A stretch of DNA of 23,192 bases, taken from contig JAEDJV010000023.1 in assembly GCA_016296165.1 (NCBI GenBank), positions 1-23,192 on the forward strand, read 5' to 3'. The first letter of the stretch is position 1; every line of letters begins with the position of its first letter. Source of the DNA: Oscillospiraceae bacterium. GTDB taxonomy: Bacteria; Bacillota; Clostridia; Oscillospirales; Ruminococcaceae. The position numbers and the translations under genes are program-made. The notes below the pieces were generated by a model. That model made no database searches, was not told the origin of the DNA, and saw only the letters and a program-made list of their open reading frames with translations. Below, piece by piece: positions 14,515 to 23,131 of the stretch.

Positions 14515-14865
14515 ATGAATATTCAGATTTTCGGAAAATCAAAATGTTTTGATACCAAAAAGGCAGAACGATTTTTTAAGGAACACGGAATTAAGTTTCA
14601 GTCAGTAGATATTCTCTCAAAAGGACTCAGTCCTGGAGAGTTCAGAAGTGTTATGCAGTCAGTCGGCGGAGTGGATGTGCTGATTGACGAAAAGAGTAAA
14701 AACTACTGCGATATAAAGTATCTTCTTGATGATGCAAAACCTGATAAACTTATGGAGTGTCCGAATCTATATAAAACTCCTGTAGTCAGGAATGGTAAAT
14801 CAGCTACAGTCGGCTATTGTCCTGACATATGGAATGAATGGATAAAAGCTGACAGTAAAAAATAA
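14515..14865 (+). CDS. ArsC/Spx-family thioredoxin-fold protein
   Basis: A 116-residue protein of the arsenate-reductase-like (ArsC/Spx/YffB) family: N-terminal beta strand MNIQIFGKSKC, then a helix carrying C11 in CFDTKKAERFF, a YLLDDAKPDKL region, and the cis-Pro segment KTPVVRNGKSATVGY near 87-101. C11 is followed by F-D-T, so there is no CxxC pair. Further cysteines are at 65, 82 and 102. The arginines that distinguish true arsenate reductases are not all evident, and no ars operon gene is nearby, so arsenate reduction should not be assumed. GAGGAG lies 11 nt upstream of the ATG. It is the first gene of the operon that continues with trmK-nif3. Confidence 0.85.
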   Translation: MNIQIFGKSKCFDTKKAERFFKEHGIKFQSVDILSKGLSPGEFRSVMQSVGGVDVLIDEKSKNYCDIKYLLDDAKPDKLMECPNLYKTPVVRNGKSATVGYCPDIWNEWIKADSKK

Positions 14866-14879
14866 CAGGAAGTGATAAT

Positions 14880-16346
14880 ATGCTGACTGATAAAAGACTT
14901 CTTAAGTGTGCACAGATGGTAAGCGGAAAAGGAACTGTATGCGATGTTGGAACAGATCATGCTTATCTTCCTGTACACCTTATTCAGAATAATATATGTT
15001 CATATGCAGTTGCCGGTGATGTTGCAGACGGCCCTCTTGAAGCAGCTACTTTAACAGTTGAAAAATCAGGATTGTCGGATCGAATCAGTATTGTTAAATC
15101 AGACGGCCTGAAGAATATTGATCCGGATGGAATAACAGATGTAATTGTTGCCGGTATGGGTGCTGAAACAATAAGCGAAATAATAAACAATGCTCCGTGG
15201 CTTCATGATGGCATTAATCTTATCCTTCAGCCTATGACAAAGGTTCCTTTCCTGCGGAGATGGCTGTATGAAAACGGTTATGAAATACTCAGGGAGGAAG
15301 CGGTAACTGATGAGGGACATATCTATACAGTTATGAACGTAAGATACAGCGGTTACAGGATAGACGTAAACAATGTATTTGCTGAGCTTGGCATGTTTGA
15401 CTTTACTGAAGAAAGTTCAGTAAAATATGCTGAAAAACAATTTAACAGAATTAAACGTATTTCGGATGGAATGAAAAAATCAGACAGAGATTCTGATACT
15501 GACGTTCTGGATGAAGAATGCAGGTTCATTTCTGCAGTTGCAGAGGGGAAAAATAAAATTACTGTCGGAATGATTTATGATGAGATAAACAGAGTTGCTC
15601 CGTTTTCATCACAGGACAGCTGGGACAATTCAGGTCTGCTTGTCGGCGACAGAGATAATGAAGTAACCGGGATACTTACGGCACTTGACATTACTAAAGA
15701 GGTAATTGATGAAGCTGTTTCAAAAAACGTTAATCTTATCATATCGCATCATCCGGTAATCTTTCATCCGCTGAAGAGACTCTCGTTAAATAATCCTGCA
15801 GTCAGACTTGCGGTGTACGGAATATCAGCAATATGTGTTCACACACCTCTTGACAAAGCTGTAAACGGTATAAATGATATGATAGCAGATATGCTGGAAA
15901 GAAACTTTAAAGTAACGGGAACGAGAAGACCAATTATACCAGAGGCAAAGGATAGTACGAGCGGGGATGGAAGAATTATAGAACTTGCTGATAGTGTTGC
16001 GCCTGAAGTGTTTGCTGAAAAACTTAAGGCTATGTTCGGAAATTCACCGTTAAAATTTATTCCCGGAAGGGTTTCTGTTAAGAAAGTTGCGGTGTGTTCA
16101 GGAAGCGGCGGTTCATTGCTTTCATATGTTTTGAAAAACGGATGTGATTCCTATATCACAGGTGATGTAAAGCATGATGTGTGGCTTGACGCTGCAGAAA
16201 ACGGAATATCGCTTTTCGACTGCGGTCACTATTATACTGAACATATAAGTGCCGGGTATCTTCAGAAACTTCTCAGAACCATTTCTTTGGGAATTAATGT
16301 TGAAGTTTCATCTTATAGTCGTGATATTGTTAAGTATCTTTACTAA
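14880..16346 (+). CDS. trmK: Fusion of TrmK (tRNA m1A22 methyltransferase) and Nif3/YqfO
   Basis: A 488-residue two-domain protein. Residues 1 to about 222 match TrmK: SAM-binding VCDVGTDHAYLP (about 20-31), AGDVADGPLEAA, and DVIVAGMGAETI near 87-99; this enzyme methylates N1 of A22 in tRNA. Residues from about 226 match the Nif3/DUF34 dinuclear-metal family: ITVGMIYDEINRVAP, WDNSGLLVGD, metal ligands H290-H291 in ISHHP, H321 and D325 in VHTPLDK, and H450 and E454 in the closing GHYYTE motif. In Bacillus the two are separate neighbouring genes. The frame is continuous with no stop or frameshift between domains, so the fusion seems real. The middle insert common in YqfO appears absent or short. 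ATG follows AGGAAGTGA; rqcH starts 14 nt after the stop. Confidence 0.92.
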   Translation: MLTDKRLLKCAQMVSGKGTVCDVGTDHAYLPVHLIQNNICSYAVAGDVADGPLEAATLTVEKSGLSDRISIVKSDGLKNIDPDGITDVIVAGMGAETISEIINNAPWLHDGINLILQPMTKVPFLRRWLYENGYEILREEAVTDEGHIYTVMNVRYSGYRIDVNNVFAELGMFDFTEESSVKYAEKQFNRIKRISDGMKKSDRDSDTDVLDEECRFISAVAEGKNKITVGMIYDEINRVAPFSSQDSWDNSGLLVGDRDNEVTGILTALDITKEVIDEAVSKNVNLIISHHPVIFHPLKRLSLNNPAVRLAVYGISAICVHTPLDKAVNGINDMIADMLERNFKVTGTRRPIIPEAKDSTSGDGRIIELADSVAPEVFAEKLKAMFGNSPLKFIPGRVSVKKVAVCSGSGGSLLSYVLKNGCDSYITGDVKHDVWLDAAENGISLFDCGHYYTEHISAGYLQKLLRTISLGINVEVSSYSRDIVKYLY

Positions 16347-16360
16347 AAAGGAGAATTCTG

Positions 16361-18118
16361 ATGGCTTTAGACGGGGCATATCTTAATCTTATAAAAAAAG
16401 AACTGGAGTTTCTGGTTGGGGCAAGGGTTGACAGGATTCATCAGCCTTCAAGAGAACAGCTTATTATGGCATTAAGATATAGAGGAGGCAGCAGCAGACT
16501 TTTGTTTAGTGCTGCGGCTGACAGTGCGAGGGTGCATATTACAGATGCGGAAATTGACAACCCGGCAGTTCCTCCTATGTTCTGTATGCTTATGAGAAAA
16601 CATCTGGGTGGCGCCAAACTGCTTGCGATACGTCAGGACGGGTTCGAGAGAATTTTGTATTTTGATTTTGAATGTACAAATGAACTCGGAGACATAGTAA
16701 ATATGACTCTTGTCAGCGAAATAATGGGCAAATATTCGAACCTGATTCTTGTAGCGGATGACGGGACAATAGTCGACAGTATAAAACGTGTGGATGCTGC
16801 CATGTCAAGGGCGAGACTTGTTCTGCCTAAGATGAGATACGAGATTCCGCCGCGTGATTCCAGACTTCTGTTTACGGAAGCAACAGACGAACAGATAAGG
16901 GAAGCGCTGGCACAGTACAGAAACGGTGATATATCCAGGGCCCTTATAAAAATATTTGAAGGTATTTCGCCGGTTATTGCACGTGAATGGGTATTCTATG
17001 CTACACGCGGAACAGATATCGATATTTCACAGATGGATGAAAATATATTAAGCAGGCTTATTTTCAAAATAAAACAGACGGCTGAACAGTTTCGCAGCGG
17101 AGACCTCTGCTATACTGTCATAAAGAACAGGGACAATATTCCTAAGGATTTTTCGTTTATAAATATCCTTCAGTACGGTCCGGTTATGATAACCCAGCAG
17201 AGAGAAAGTGCATGCGGAACGCTTGATTATTTTTTTGCAGCAAGGGACACAGAATCACGTATCAGACAGCGCGCAAATGACCTTTTCAGACTGCTTATGA
17301 ACCTGACCGAGAGAATCAGCAAGAGAATTTCAAACCAGCAGGCTGAGCTCCTGGAGTCAGACAAAAAGGATGAATACAGGCTCATCGGCGATCTCCTTTC
17401 CGCAAATATTTACAGAATACAAAAAGGTGATAAGAAGATAAGCCTTGAAAATTTTTACGATGAAAAATGTCCGGTTGTGGATATTACACTGGATGAACGT
17501 CTGACACCTTCACAGAACGTTCAAAAATATTATCAGAACTACCGCAAACTTGTTACTGCTGAAAAAATACTTACAGATCAGATAAGAAAAAGTAGTGAGG
17601 AGCTTGTGTATATAGAAAGTGTTTTCGATTCACTTACAAGGGCCACTGCTGATCTTGATATTATTGAACTCCGAATGGAACTTGCAGAGCAGGGATATAT
17701 CAGGGCTGCAAAGATGAAGGGAAAACCTCCTAAGGAGCAGCCACCGCTGAAATTCAGATCAAGTGACGGATTTTCGATATTTGTCGGAAGAAACAACAGG
17801 CAAAATGATAAGCTGACTCTGAAAACTGCCGGAAAGAATGACATCTGGTTTCACACACATGACATTACCGGTTCGCATGTTATTTTATTTACAGAAGGTG
17901 CAGAACCAACAGATACTGCGATTATGGAGGCGGCAATGCTTGCGGCTTATCACAGCAAAGGTAAAAATTCATCACAGGTTCCCGTTGATTATACAGCTGC
18001 AAGATTTGTCAAAAAACCAAACGGTGCAAAGCCGGGTATGGTTATTTTTACGAACAACTCAACAGTTTATGTAAAACCAGATGAAGACGCGGTAAATAAA
18101 TTAAGAGAGGGAAAATAA
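16361..18118 (+). CDS. rqcH: RqcH (NFACT/Rqc2 homologue), ribosome-associated alanine-tailing factor
   Basis: A 585-residue NFACT protein, formerly annotated as a fibronectin-binding protein. It binds stalled large ribosomal subunits carrying peptidyl-tRNA and recruits tRNA-Ala to add C-terminal alanine tails that mark the peptide for degradation. NFACT-N covers about 1-270 (MALDGAYLNLI, HQPSREQL, NPAVPPMFCMLMRKHL, SEIMGKYSNLILV). Helix-hairpin and coiled-coil regions follow to about 440, and NFACT-R (KFRSSDGFSIFVGRNNRQND, then NDIWFHTHDITGSHVIL) covers about 455-575. The Asp-Arg pair important in B. subtilis (D97-R98) appears here as E96-R97. A strong AAAAGGAG precedes the ATG. The next gene starts one nt after the stop. 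Confidence 0.95.
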   Translation: MALDGAYLNLIKKELEFLVGARVDRIHQPSREQLIMALRYRGGSSRLLFSAAADSARVHITDAEIDNPAVPPMFCMLMRKHLGGAKLLAIRQDGFERILYFDFECTNELGDIVNMTLVSEIMGKYSNLILVADDGTIVDSIKRVDAAMSRARLVLPKMRYEIPPRDSRLLFTEATDEQIREALAQYRNGDISRALIKIFEGISPVIAREWVFYATRGTDIDISQMDENILSRLIFKIKQTAEQFRSGDLCYTVIKNRDNIPKDFSFINILQYGPVMITQQRESACGTLDYFFAARDTESRIRQRANDLFRLLMNLTERISKRISNQQAELLESDKKDEYRLIGDLLSANIYRIQKGDKKISLENFYDEKCPVVDITLDERLTPSQNVQKYYQNYRKLVTAEKILTDQIRKSSEELVYIESVFDSLTRATADLDIIELRMELAEQGYIRAAKMKGKPPKEQPPLKFRSSDGFSIFVGRNNRQNDKLTLKTAGKNDIWFHTHDITGSHVILFTEGAEPTDTAIMEAAMLAAYHSKGKNSSQVPVDYTAARFVKKPNGAKPGMVIFTNNSTVYVKPDEDAVNKLREGK

Positions 18119-18119
18119 T

Positions 18120-19472
18120 ATGCGTGACAGGATTAATGATATTATAGAAAAAAACTTTGAACAGATGATAGTTAATCTTGCAGAAATTATTGCGATTCCA
18201 AGTGTATCCGGAAAACCGTATGCGGATATGCCGTATGGTGAAGAATGCTGCAGGGTTCTGAAAAAATTTCTCGATATGGCGGATGATGAGGGCTTTTACA
18301 CACATAATTTTCAAAATTATGCAGGTACCATAGGGTATAATGAAAAGCCGGTTAAACTTGGTGTCTTATGTCACCTTGACGTAGTTCCGGTAACTGCTTC
18401 TGACTGGACGCACGATCCTTTCGGGTGTGAGATTGAGGATGGAAGAATATACGGAAGAGGAGTTATTGATGACAAGGGACCTGCCATGGCTGTTCTGTTT
18501 GCTATGAAAGCACTTAAAGAAGCGGGTGTAGATCTTTCTCATAATGTACGTTTTATCGTTGGCTGTGATGAGGAAAACGGTTCAACGGATATGGAATATT
18601 ATCTTAAAAAAGAAAAGATGCCGCCTTTAGTGTTTACTCCTGACGGTGATTATCCTGTTATCAATATAGAGAAGGGCATGCTAAGACTCCGGATCAGAAG
18701 GGAAGTAAACTTCAGTCATATTATGATGATTAAGGGAGGTACTGTTCCTAATGCTGTACCTTCTGACGCATATGCAATAGTCCGGGACGTTACCGGTCTT
18801 TATGAATCTGAAAATATTACTGTTTCAGAAAAGGACGGAGCAGTCTGCATTGCATATAAAGGCACAGCAGCACATGCCTCAACTCCGGAAAGCGGAATAA
18901 ATGCTGTTACGGGTCTTCTTGATTATCTCTCCGGACTTTCACTTGACCAGGAAGAAATGCTTGTTGTGAATACCATGAAAAATGCATTTATACATGGTGA
19001 TTACAGCGGACGCGGATGTGGTATATCAATGTCCGATGAAAAATCAGGAGCTCTCACTCAGGTCCTTAGTGTAGCCGATTATGACGGTAAGACGCTTGAA
19101 TTCAAAATAGATGTGAGGTATCCTGTAAGCGGCAGCAAAGATGATATCAGGGAGAAAATCCGGTCAGCAGTCAGTCCGGCAGAATTTGAACTTATTGCTG
19201 ATATAGAGAGCCTTCCTCATTGTGTTGACGAGGACAGCGAATTTATCAGAATACTGCTTGATGTATATGAAAAGGAAACGGGTCTTACCGGATACTGCAA
19301 GGCAATCGGGGGCGGTACTTATGTTCATGATATCGAAGGCGGTGTTGCCTTTGGTGCTGAGTTTCCTGGTGAGGAAAACAATATGCATGGAAATGATGAA
19401 TCTGTATCACTCAAAAGCCTTCTTCTGAATACAAAGATTATAGCAAATGCAATTTATCAGATCTGTAAATAA
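18120..19472 (+). CDS. pepV: Sapep/PepV-type M20 dipeptidase
   Basis: A 450-residue zinc metallopeptidase of the PepV/Sapep branch of M20, which cleaves dipeptides and some N-terminal residues in the cytoplasm. Predicted metal ligands and catalytic residues are H85 and D87 in CHLDVVP, D117 in GRGVIDDKGP, catalytic E151 with E152 in GCDEENGSTD, D175 in TPDGDYP, and the C-terminal His in MHGNDES. The lid domain is the interrupted middle (about 185-300). The length is close to the ~470 of PepV. The start lies one nt after rqcH, with GAGAGGG as the ribosome binding site inside the rqcH end, so the two are tightly coupled. Substrate range is not visible from sequence. Confidence 0.92.
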   Translation: MRDRINDIIEKNFEQMIVNLAEIIAIPSVSGKPYADMPYGEECCRVLKKFLDMADDEGFYTHNFQNYAGTIGYNEKPVKLGVLCHLDVVPVTASDWTHDPFGCEIEDGRIYGRGVIDDKGPAMAVLFAMKALKEAGVDLSHNVRFIVGCDEENGSTDMEYYLKKEKMPPLVFTPDGDYPVINIEKGMLRLRIRREVNFSHIMMIKGGTVPNAVPSDAYAIVRDVTGLYESENITVSEKDGAVCIAYKGTAAHASTPESGINAVTGLLDYLSGLSLDQEEMLVVNTMKNAFIHGDYSGRGCGISMSDEKSGALTQVLSVADYDGKTLEFKIDVRYPVSGSKDDIREKIRSAVSPAEFELIADIESLPHCVDEDSEFIRILLDVYEKETGLTGYCKAIGGGTYVHDIEGGVAFGAEFPGEENNMHGNDESVSLKSLLLNTKIIANAIYQICK

Positions 19473-19494
19473 TAATAAAGGAGCAAGAAAATAA

Positions 19495-20040
19495 ATGGAT
19501 TCATACGCTGAACAGATAGTAAAAAAGGAAGACGGGGGAGAGGACAATAAAAAGAGAGTCTTGTGTCTTGCAGGTGGTATTGCTGCAGGTATTCTCCTCA
19601 TAGCAGCAGGCTCACTCATTCATTTGTCCGTTGTTGGAGCTGTGCTGGGAATAGCTGCGTTTTACGGCGGATTGTACATGGGTACTAACTATGATGTTGA
19701 GTACGAATACCTCATAGTAAACGGCGAGTTTGACATACACAAGATTCTGGCGAAAAAAAGAAGAAAGAAGATGCTGACTGTAAAAGTATCTGATTTTGAA
19801 GGATTTGGCCGCTATGATGATAATGTACAAGATGATAGTGAAGCTACAATTATATGGGCTCTGGGTACAAGCCAGTATGAAAAATGCGAAAATTATTATG
19901 CTGATTTTAATCATGAAACTTACGGAAAGTGCAGACTTTTGTTTTCTCCATCAGTAAAGGTGCTAAGAGAGATTAAGCTTTATATTAAAGGACCTCTTAA
20001 GAATGCAGTCGGAGAGCTTCCTCCTGAAGAAGAGTTGTGA
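19495..20040 (+). CDS. Two-TM protein with C-terminal cytoplasmic domain, DUF6106-like
   Basis: A 181-residue protein with AAAGGAG upstream of the ATG. An acidic/basic N-terminal stretch of 20 residues is followed by two hydrophobic helices at about 21-42 and 44-62 joined by a short turn. A soluble domain of about 120 residues begins TNYDVEYEYLIVNGEFDIHKI and includes a basic KKRRKK patch near 87-92. The pattern of two helices plus an EYEYL..NGEFDI-type domain resembles the uncharacterised clostridial family DUF6106, a tentative match. It ends the operon after pepV. Confidence 0.72.
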   Translation: MDSYAEQIVKKEDGGEDNKKRVLCLAGGIAAGILLIAAGSLIHLSVVGAVLGIAAFYGGLYMGTNYDVEYEYLIVNGEFDIHKILAKKRRKKMLTVKVSDFEGFGRYDDNVQDDSEATIIWALGTSQYEKCENYYADFNHETYGKCRLLFSPSVKVLREIKLYIKGPLKNAVGELPPEEEL

Positions 20041-20071
20041 TTATTACAGCTTAAATCAACTTTTATATAAT

Positions 20072-20110
20072 AAAAAATCACAGTATCGTGTTCGGATACT
20101 GTGATTTTTT
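20072..20110. terminator. Bidirectional terminator between convergent operons
   Basis: A perfect 16-bp stem (20072-20087 with 20095-20110) has the 7-nt loop GTGTTCG. The outer arm is A6 on one side and T6 on the other, so a T tract follows the hairpin in both directions. It lies 31 nt after the plus-strand gene and 2 nt beyond the gph stop on the minus strand. Confidence 0.92.
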
Positions 20111-20112
20111 TA

Positions 20113-20760
20113 TCAGATAAATTCGAGAATCTCTTCAGGGCTGTTTACAATAAAATCAGCTCCGGCTTCGATAAGTTCTTCGCTGGTTCTGAATCCCCAT
20201 GTACAGCCTATGGATTTAATACCTGCATTTGCGGCTGTCATGATGTCTACGTTTGAGTCGCCGGCAAGGATTACATCATCTTTGGTAAGTCCGAGATCGT
20301 GGAGAATGTCAAAAATAATATCCGGAGCAGGTTTTGTGTCCTTGTCAGGACGTTTTCCATATACTACTGAGAATGTGTCTTTACGGAACATCTTTTCTAT
20401 GATTGATTTTGTGAATTCGTCAGGTTTGTTGGATGCAACCGCAAGCAATACATGATGATTTTTCAGTTCTGACAGGAGATCGGAAATACCTTCATACGGT
20501 GCTGACTGGTCAATACAGTGTTCGTTGTAGTATTCAGAGAAATACTTGTGAAGGGTTTCGATTTCTTCACTGTAATCAGTATATCCGGCAAGTGCACGTT
20601 CGCAAAGTTTAACTGCACCGTTTCCGACGAATTTTTTGTATTCTTCGGTTTCGTGTTTCTGGTAGCCCATTTTTTCCAGTCCATAGTTTACTGCGTCAGC
20701 GAGATCCTGAAGAGAATCAACAAGAGTGCCGTCAAGGTCAAAAATTACTGCTTTGTACAT
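20113..20760 (-). CDS. gph: HAD-family phosphatase, phosphoglycolate phosphatase-like
   Basis: A 215-residue HAD hydrolase with a helical cap. Motif I is IFDLDGTLVDS with nucleophile D8 and acid/base D10; motif II is the Ser in AVASNKP; motif III is the Lys in DTKPAPD; motif IV is AGDSNVDI. The pattern (KPAPDI, GDSxxDI, GCTWGF) fits the Gph/PpaX group, which removes phosphate from 2-phosphoglycolate or similar small molecules; the exact substrate is not fixed by sequence. AAAGGA precedes the ATG. It is the last gene after queA and tgt (42 nt gap). No functional link to queuosine is evident, so it may simply ride on that transcript. Confidence 0.85.
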   Translation of the reverse strand: MYKAVIFDLDGTLVDSLQDLADAVNYGLEKMGYQKHETEEYKKFVGNGAVKLCERALAGYTDYSEEIETLHKYFSEYYNEHCIDQSAPYEGISDLLSELKNHHVLLAVASNKPDEFTKSIIEKMFRKDTFSVVYGKRPDKDTKPAPDIIFDILHDLGLTKDDVILAGDSNVDIMTAANAGIKSIGCTWGFRTSEELIEAGADFIVNSPEEILEFI

Positions 20761-20802
20761 AATTATCTGCTTCCTTTATTTAGTTTAATAATTGCTGCTG
20801 TT

Positions 20803-21936
20803 TTATATTCTTACGGAAAGGCGTGTAGAGTAAGTCTGTCGGAAATCATCAAAGGTGTCATTATCAATTGCCTCGCGAATTTTTTCTGTAAGTGTGTTGT
20901 AAAAATACAGGTTGTGCATTACTGCCAGACGTCCTCCGAGCTGCTCCTGAGATTTGAAGAGGTGACGGATGTATGCTCTGGAAAAATTGCGGCAGGCAGG
21001 ACAGTCACATTTTTCGTCAATCGGCCGCGGGTCAGTTTCGTAGCATTTGTTTGTTATGTGCATGATACCATCCCATGTGAATACTGTTGCATGTCTTGCG
21101 TTTCGGCTTGGCATAACACAGTCGAACATGTCAACACCCCGTGCAACAGCCTCGATGATATTTGAAGGAGTACCTACTCCCATAAGGTAACGGGGCTTAT
21201 TTACCGGCATATACGGTTCAACTGCGTCAATTATACGGTACATGTCTTCAGTACTCTCACCTACTGCAAGACCTCCGATTGCATAGCCGTCAAGATCAAG
21301 TTCAGCAATTTCCTGCATATGCTTAATTCGGAGATCTTCGAATGTACATCCCTGATTGATGCCAAAAAGCATTTGTTCTGGATTAATTGTGTCAGGGAGG
21401 CTGTTTAAACGTGCCATCTCTGTTTTGCACCGCTTAAGCCATCTTGTAGTTCTGGCACATGACTGTTCGGAATATTCGTGGGTCGCCGGATTTTCAACAC
21501 ATTCGTCAAATGCCATGGCTATTGTGGAGCCGAGATTGGACTGAATCTGCATACTTTCTTCAGGTCCCATGAAGATTTTACGACCGTCAACATGTGAGTT
21601 GAAGTAAACGCCTTCTTCTTTTATTTTTCTGAGTTTTGCAAGTGAAAAAACCTGAAATCCGCCGCTGTCGGTAAGGATGGGTTTGTCCCAGTTCATAAAT
21701 TTGTGAAGTCCGCCCATCTGTTTGATGATATGATCTCCCGGTCTGACATGGAGATGATAGGTGTTGCATAGTTCTACCTGACATTTTAGTTCATTTTTCA
21801 GATCAACTGATGAGATACCACCTTTGATGGCAGCGGAAGTTCCGACATTCATAAAGCATGGAGTCTGAAATGTTCCGTGAACTGTCTCAAACTGTCCTCT
21901 TCTCGCTTTTGAGTTCTTTTTTATAAGTGTATACAT
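20803..21936 (-). CDS. tgt: tRNA-guanine transglycosylase
   Basis: A 377-residue TIM-barrel enzyme that swaps G34 for preQ1 in tRNAs with GUN anticodons. The general acid/base Asp is D90 in LTDSGGFQVFSL, and the nucleophilic Asp lies in GVDMFDC at 267-273. The structural zinc site is C310, C312, C315 and H341. C146 in FDECVE and the GGLAVGE loop fit bacterial preQ1-type enzymes rather than eukaryotic queuine enzymes. queA lies 21 nt upstream, so the cell probably follows the preQ1 route and not direct queuine uptake. The start is supported by AAAAGGA about 8 nt upstream. Confidence 0.97.
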   Translation of the reverse strand: MYTLIKKNSKARRGQFETVHGTFQTPCFMNVGTSAAIKGGISSVDLKNELKCQVELCNTYHLHVRPGDHIIKQMGGLHKFMNWDKPILTDSGGFQVFSLAKLRKIKEEGVYFNSHVDGRKIFMGPEESMQIQSNLGSTIAMAFDECVENPATHEYSEQSCARTTRWLKRCKTEMARLNSLPDTINPEQMLFGINQGCTFEDLRIKHMQEIAELDLDGYAIGGLAVGESTEDMYRIIDAVEPYMPVNKPRYLMGVGTPSNIIEAVARGVDMFDCVMPSRNARHATVFTWDGIMHITNKCYETDPRPIDEKCDCPACRNFSRAYIRHLFKSQEQLGGRLAVMHNLYFYNTLTEKIREAIDNDTFDDFRQTYSTRLSVRI

Positions 21937-21957
21937 AAAAAAATCCTTTTCAAAAAA

Positions 21958-22995
21958 TTATAGAATTAACATTGCATCACCGAAACTGAAGAATCTGTAT
22001 CTTTCCTCAACAGCTTTTTTGTATGCGGTCATGGTTTTGTCGTATCCGTAAAATGCAGAAACAAGCATGATAAGTGTGCTCTCAGGGAGGTGAAAGTTTG
22101 TGATAAGTCCGTCAAGTACCTTGAATTCATATCCCGGATAAATGAAAATATCCGTATATCCGTCAGCCTCTTTTATAATCCCATTGTTAAATGAAGCGAC
22201 GCTCTCAACTGTTCTGCATGAGGTCGTACCTACAGAAATAACTCTTCCGCCTGCCGCTTTTGTTTTATTAATGAGTTCTGCAGTTTCAGCAGGAAGGTGA
22301 TAGTGCTCCGAGTGCATTTTATGTTCAAGGACGTTATCAACCTTTACAGGTCTGAATGTTCCGAGTCCGACATGGAGAGTTACATATGCGATATTAACCC
22401 CCTTAGCCTTGATTTCATCCAGCATCTCTTTCGTAAAATGAAGTCCTGCAGTCGGTGCGGCAGCCGAGCCTAATTCTCTTGAGTAGACTGTCTGATATCT
22501 TTCCTTGTCTTCAAGTTTGGCCGTTATGTACGGAGGCAGCGGCATCTGACCGATTTCTTCAAGCGCGGTAAATATATTTCCTTCGCATTCGAACTGAACT
22601 ACTCTGTTTCCGTCTTCCTTTACCTCAGTTACTCTGGCCTTCAGTCTCCCGTTTCCAAAAGAAAATTCGGCTCCTTCTCTGGCTTTTTTTCCAGGCCGGC
22701 ATATTATCTCCCAGAGTTTGTCTCCTTTTTGTTCAAGCAACAGAAACTCAATAGCAGAACCTGTTCCGATTTTTTCACCGTAAAGACGTGCCGGAAGAAC
22801 ACGCGAATCATTCAGAACAAGGAGGTCGCCTTCTTTCAGATGTTCTGTCAGATTGAAGAAGTGTTCGTGATTTATCGAATCGTTTTCCTTTGACAGAACC
22901 ATTAGTCTTGAGTGATTGCGGGGTTCTACAGGAGTCTGCGCGATAAGCTCCTCCGGAAGATCATAAAAAAAATCAGATGTACTCATTGTCTTCAT
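21958..22995 (-). CDS. queA: S-adenosylmethionine:tRNA ribosyltransferase-isomerase
   Basis: A 345-residue enzyme that transfers the ribosyl part of SAM to preQ1 at tRNA position 34, giving epoxyqueuosine. Family signatures include DFFYDLPEELIAQTP at the start, PARLYGEK, the PTAGLHFT segment (GSAAAPTAGLHFTKEML), THVGLGTFRPV-like HVGLGTFRPVKVD, and NFHLPESTLIMLVSAFYG near the end. The length is normal. An alternative start three codons later (MSTSDFF) also fits the family, but AAAGGA is placed for the ATG at 22995. It is first in queA-tgt-gph. The queCDEF genes for preQ1 synthesis are not in the window. Confidence 0.97.
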   Translation of the reverse strand: MKTMSTSDFFYDLPEELIAQTPVEPRNHSRLMVLSKENDSINHEHFFNLTEHLKEGDLLVLNDSRVLPARLYGEKIGTGSAIEFLLLEQKGDKLWEIICRPGKKAREGAEFSFGNGRLKARVTEVKEDGNRVVQFECEGNIFTALEEIGQMPLPPYITAKLEDKERYQTVYSRELGSAAAPTAGLHFTKEMLDEIKAKGVNIAYVTLHVGLGTFRPVKVDNVLEHKMHSEHYHLPAETAELINKTKAAGGRVISVGTTSCRTVESVASFNNGIIKEADGYTDIFIYPGYEFKVLDGLITNFHLPESTLIMLVSAFYGYDKTMTAYKKAVEERYRFFSFGDAMLIL

Positions 22996-23028
22996 TGTGA
23001 CATTTTGTCCTTTCGTATCGTATGTTTG

Positions 23029-23065
23029 CTATATTGATTATAGCATATTTTCGTTTCTATATCAA
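23029..23065 (-). promoter_or_regulatory. Promoter of the queA operon with an overlapping inverted repeat
   Basis: On the minus strand: -35 box TTGATA (23060-23065), 17-nt spacer, -10 box TATAAT (23037-23042), then a leader of about 35 nt to the queA ATG. A 6-bp inverted repeat (GCTATA at 23029-23034, TATAGC at 23040-23045) overlaps the -10 box and could be an operator. The leader is too short for a preQ1 riboswitch and none is visible. Confidence 0.75.
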
Positions 23066-23131
23066 TAAGCAAAAAAACTGTCCCGAAATTAATTGATAAA
23101 AGGAGTATAATATTATCGGGATAAATTATTG

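Noticed and set aside
14515..14865. True arsenate reductase arsC
   Set aside because: The fold matches, but the full set of arsenate-binding arginines is not evident and no ars gene is near, so only the family is called.
20518..21165. 215-residue plus-strand ORF opposite gph and tgt
   Set aside because: It spans the antisense of two well-identified genes and their intergenic gap, and shows no domain or ribosome binding site.
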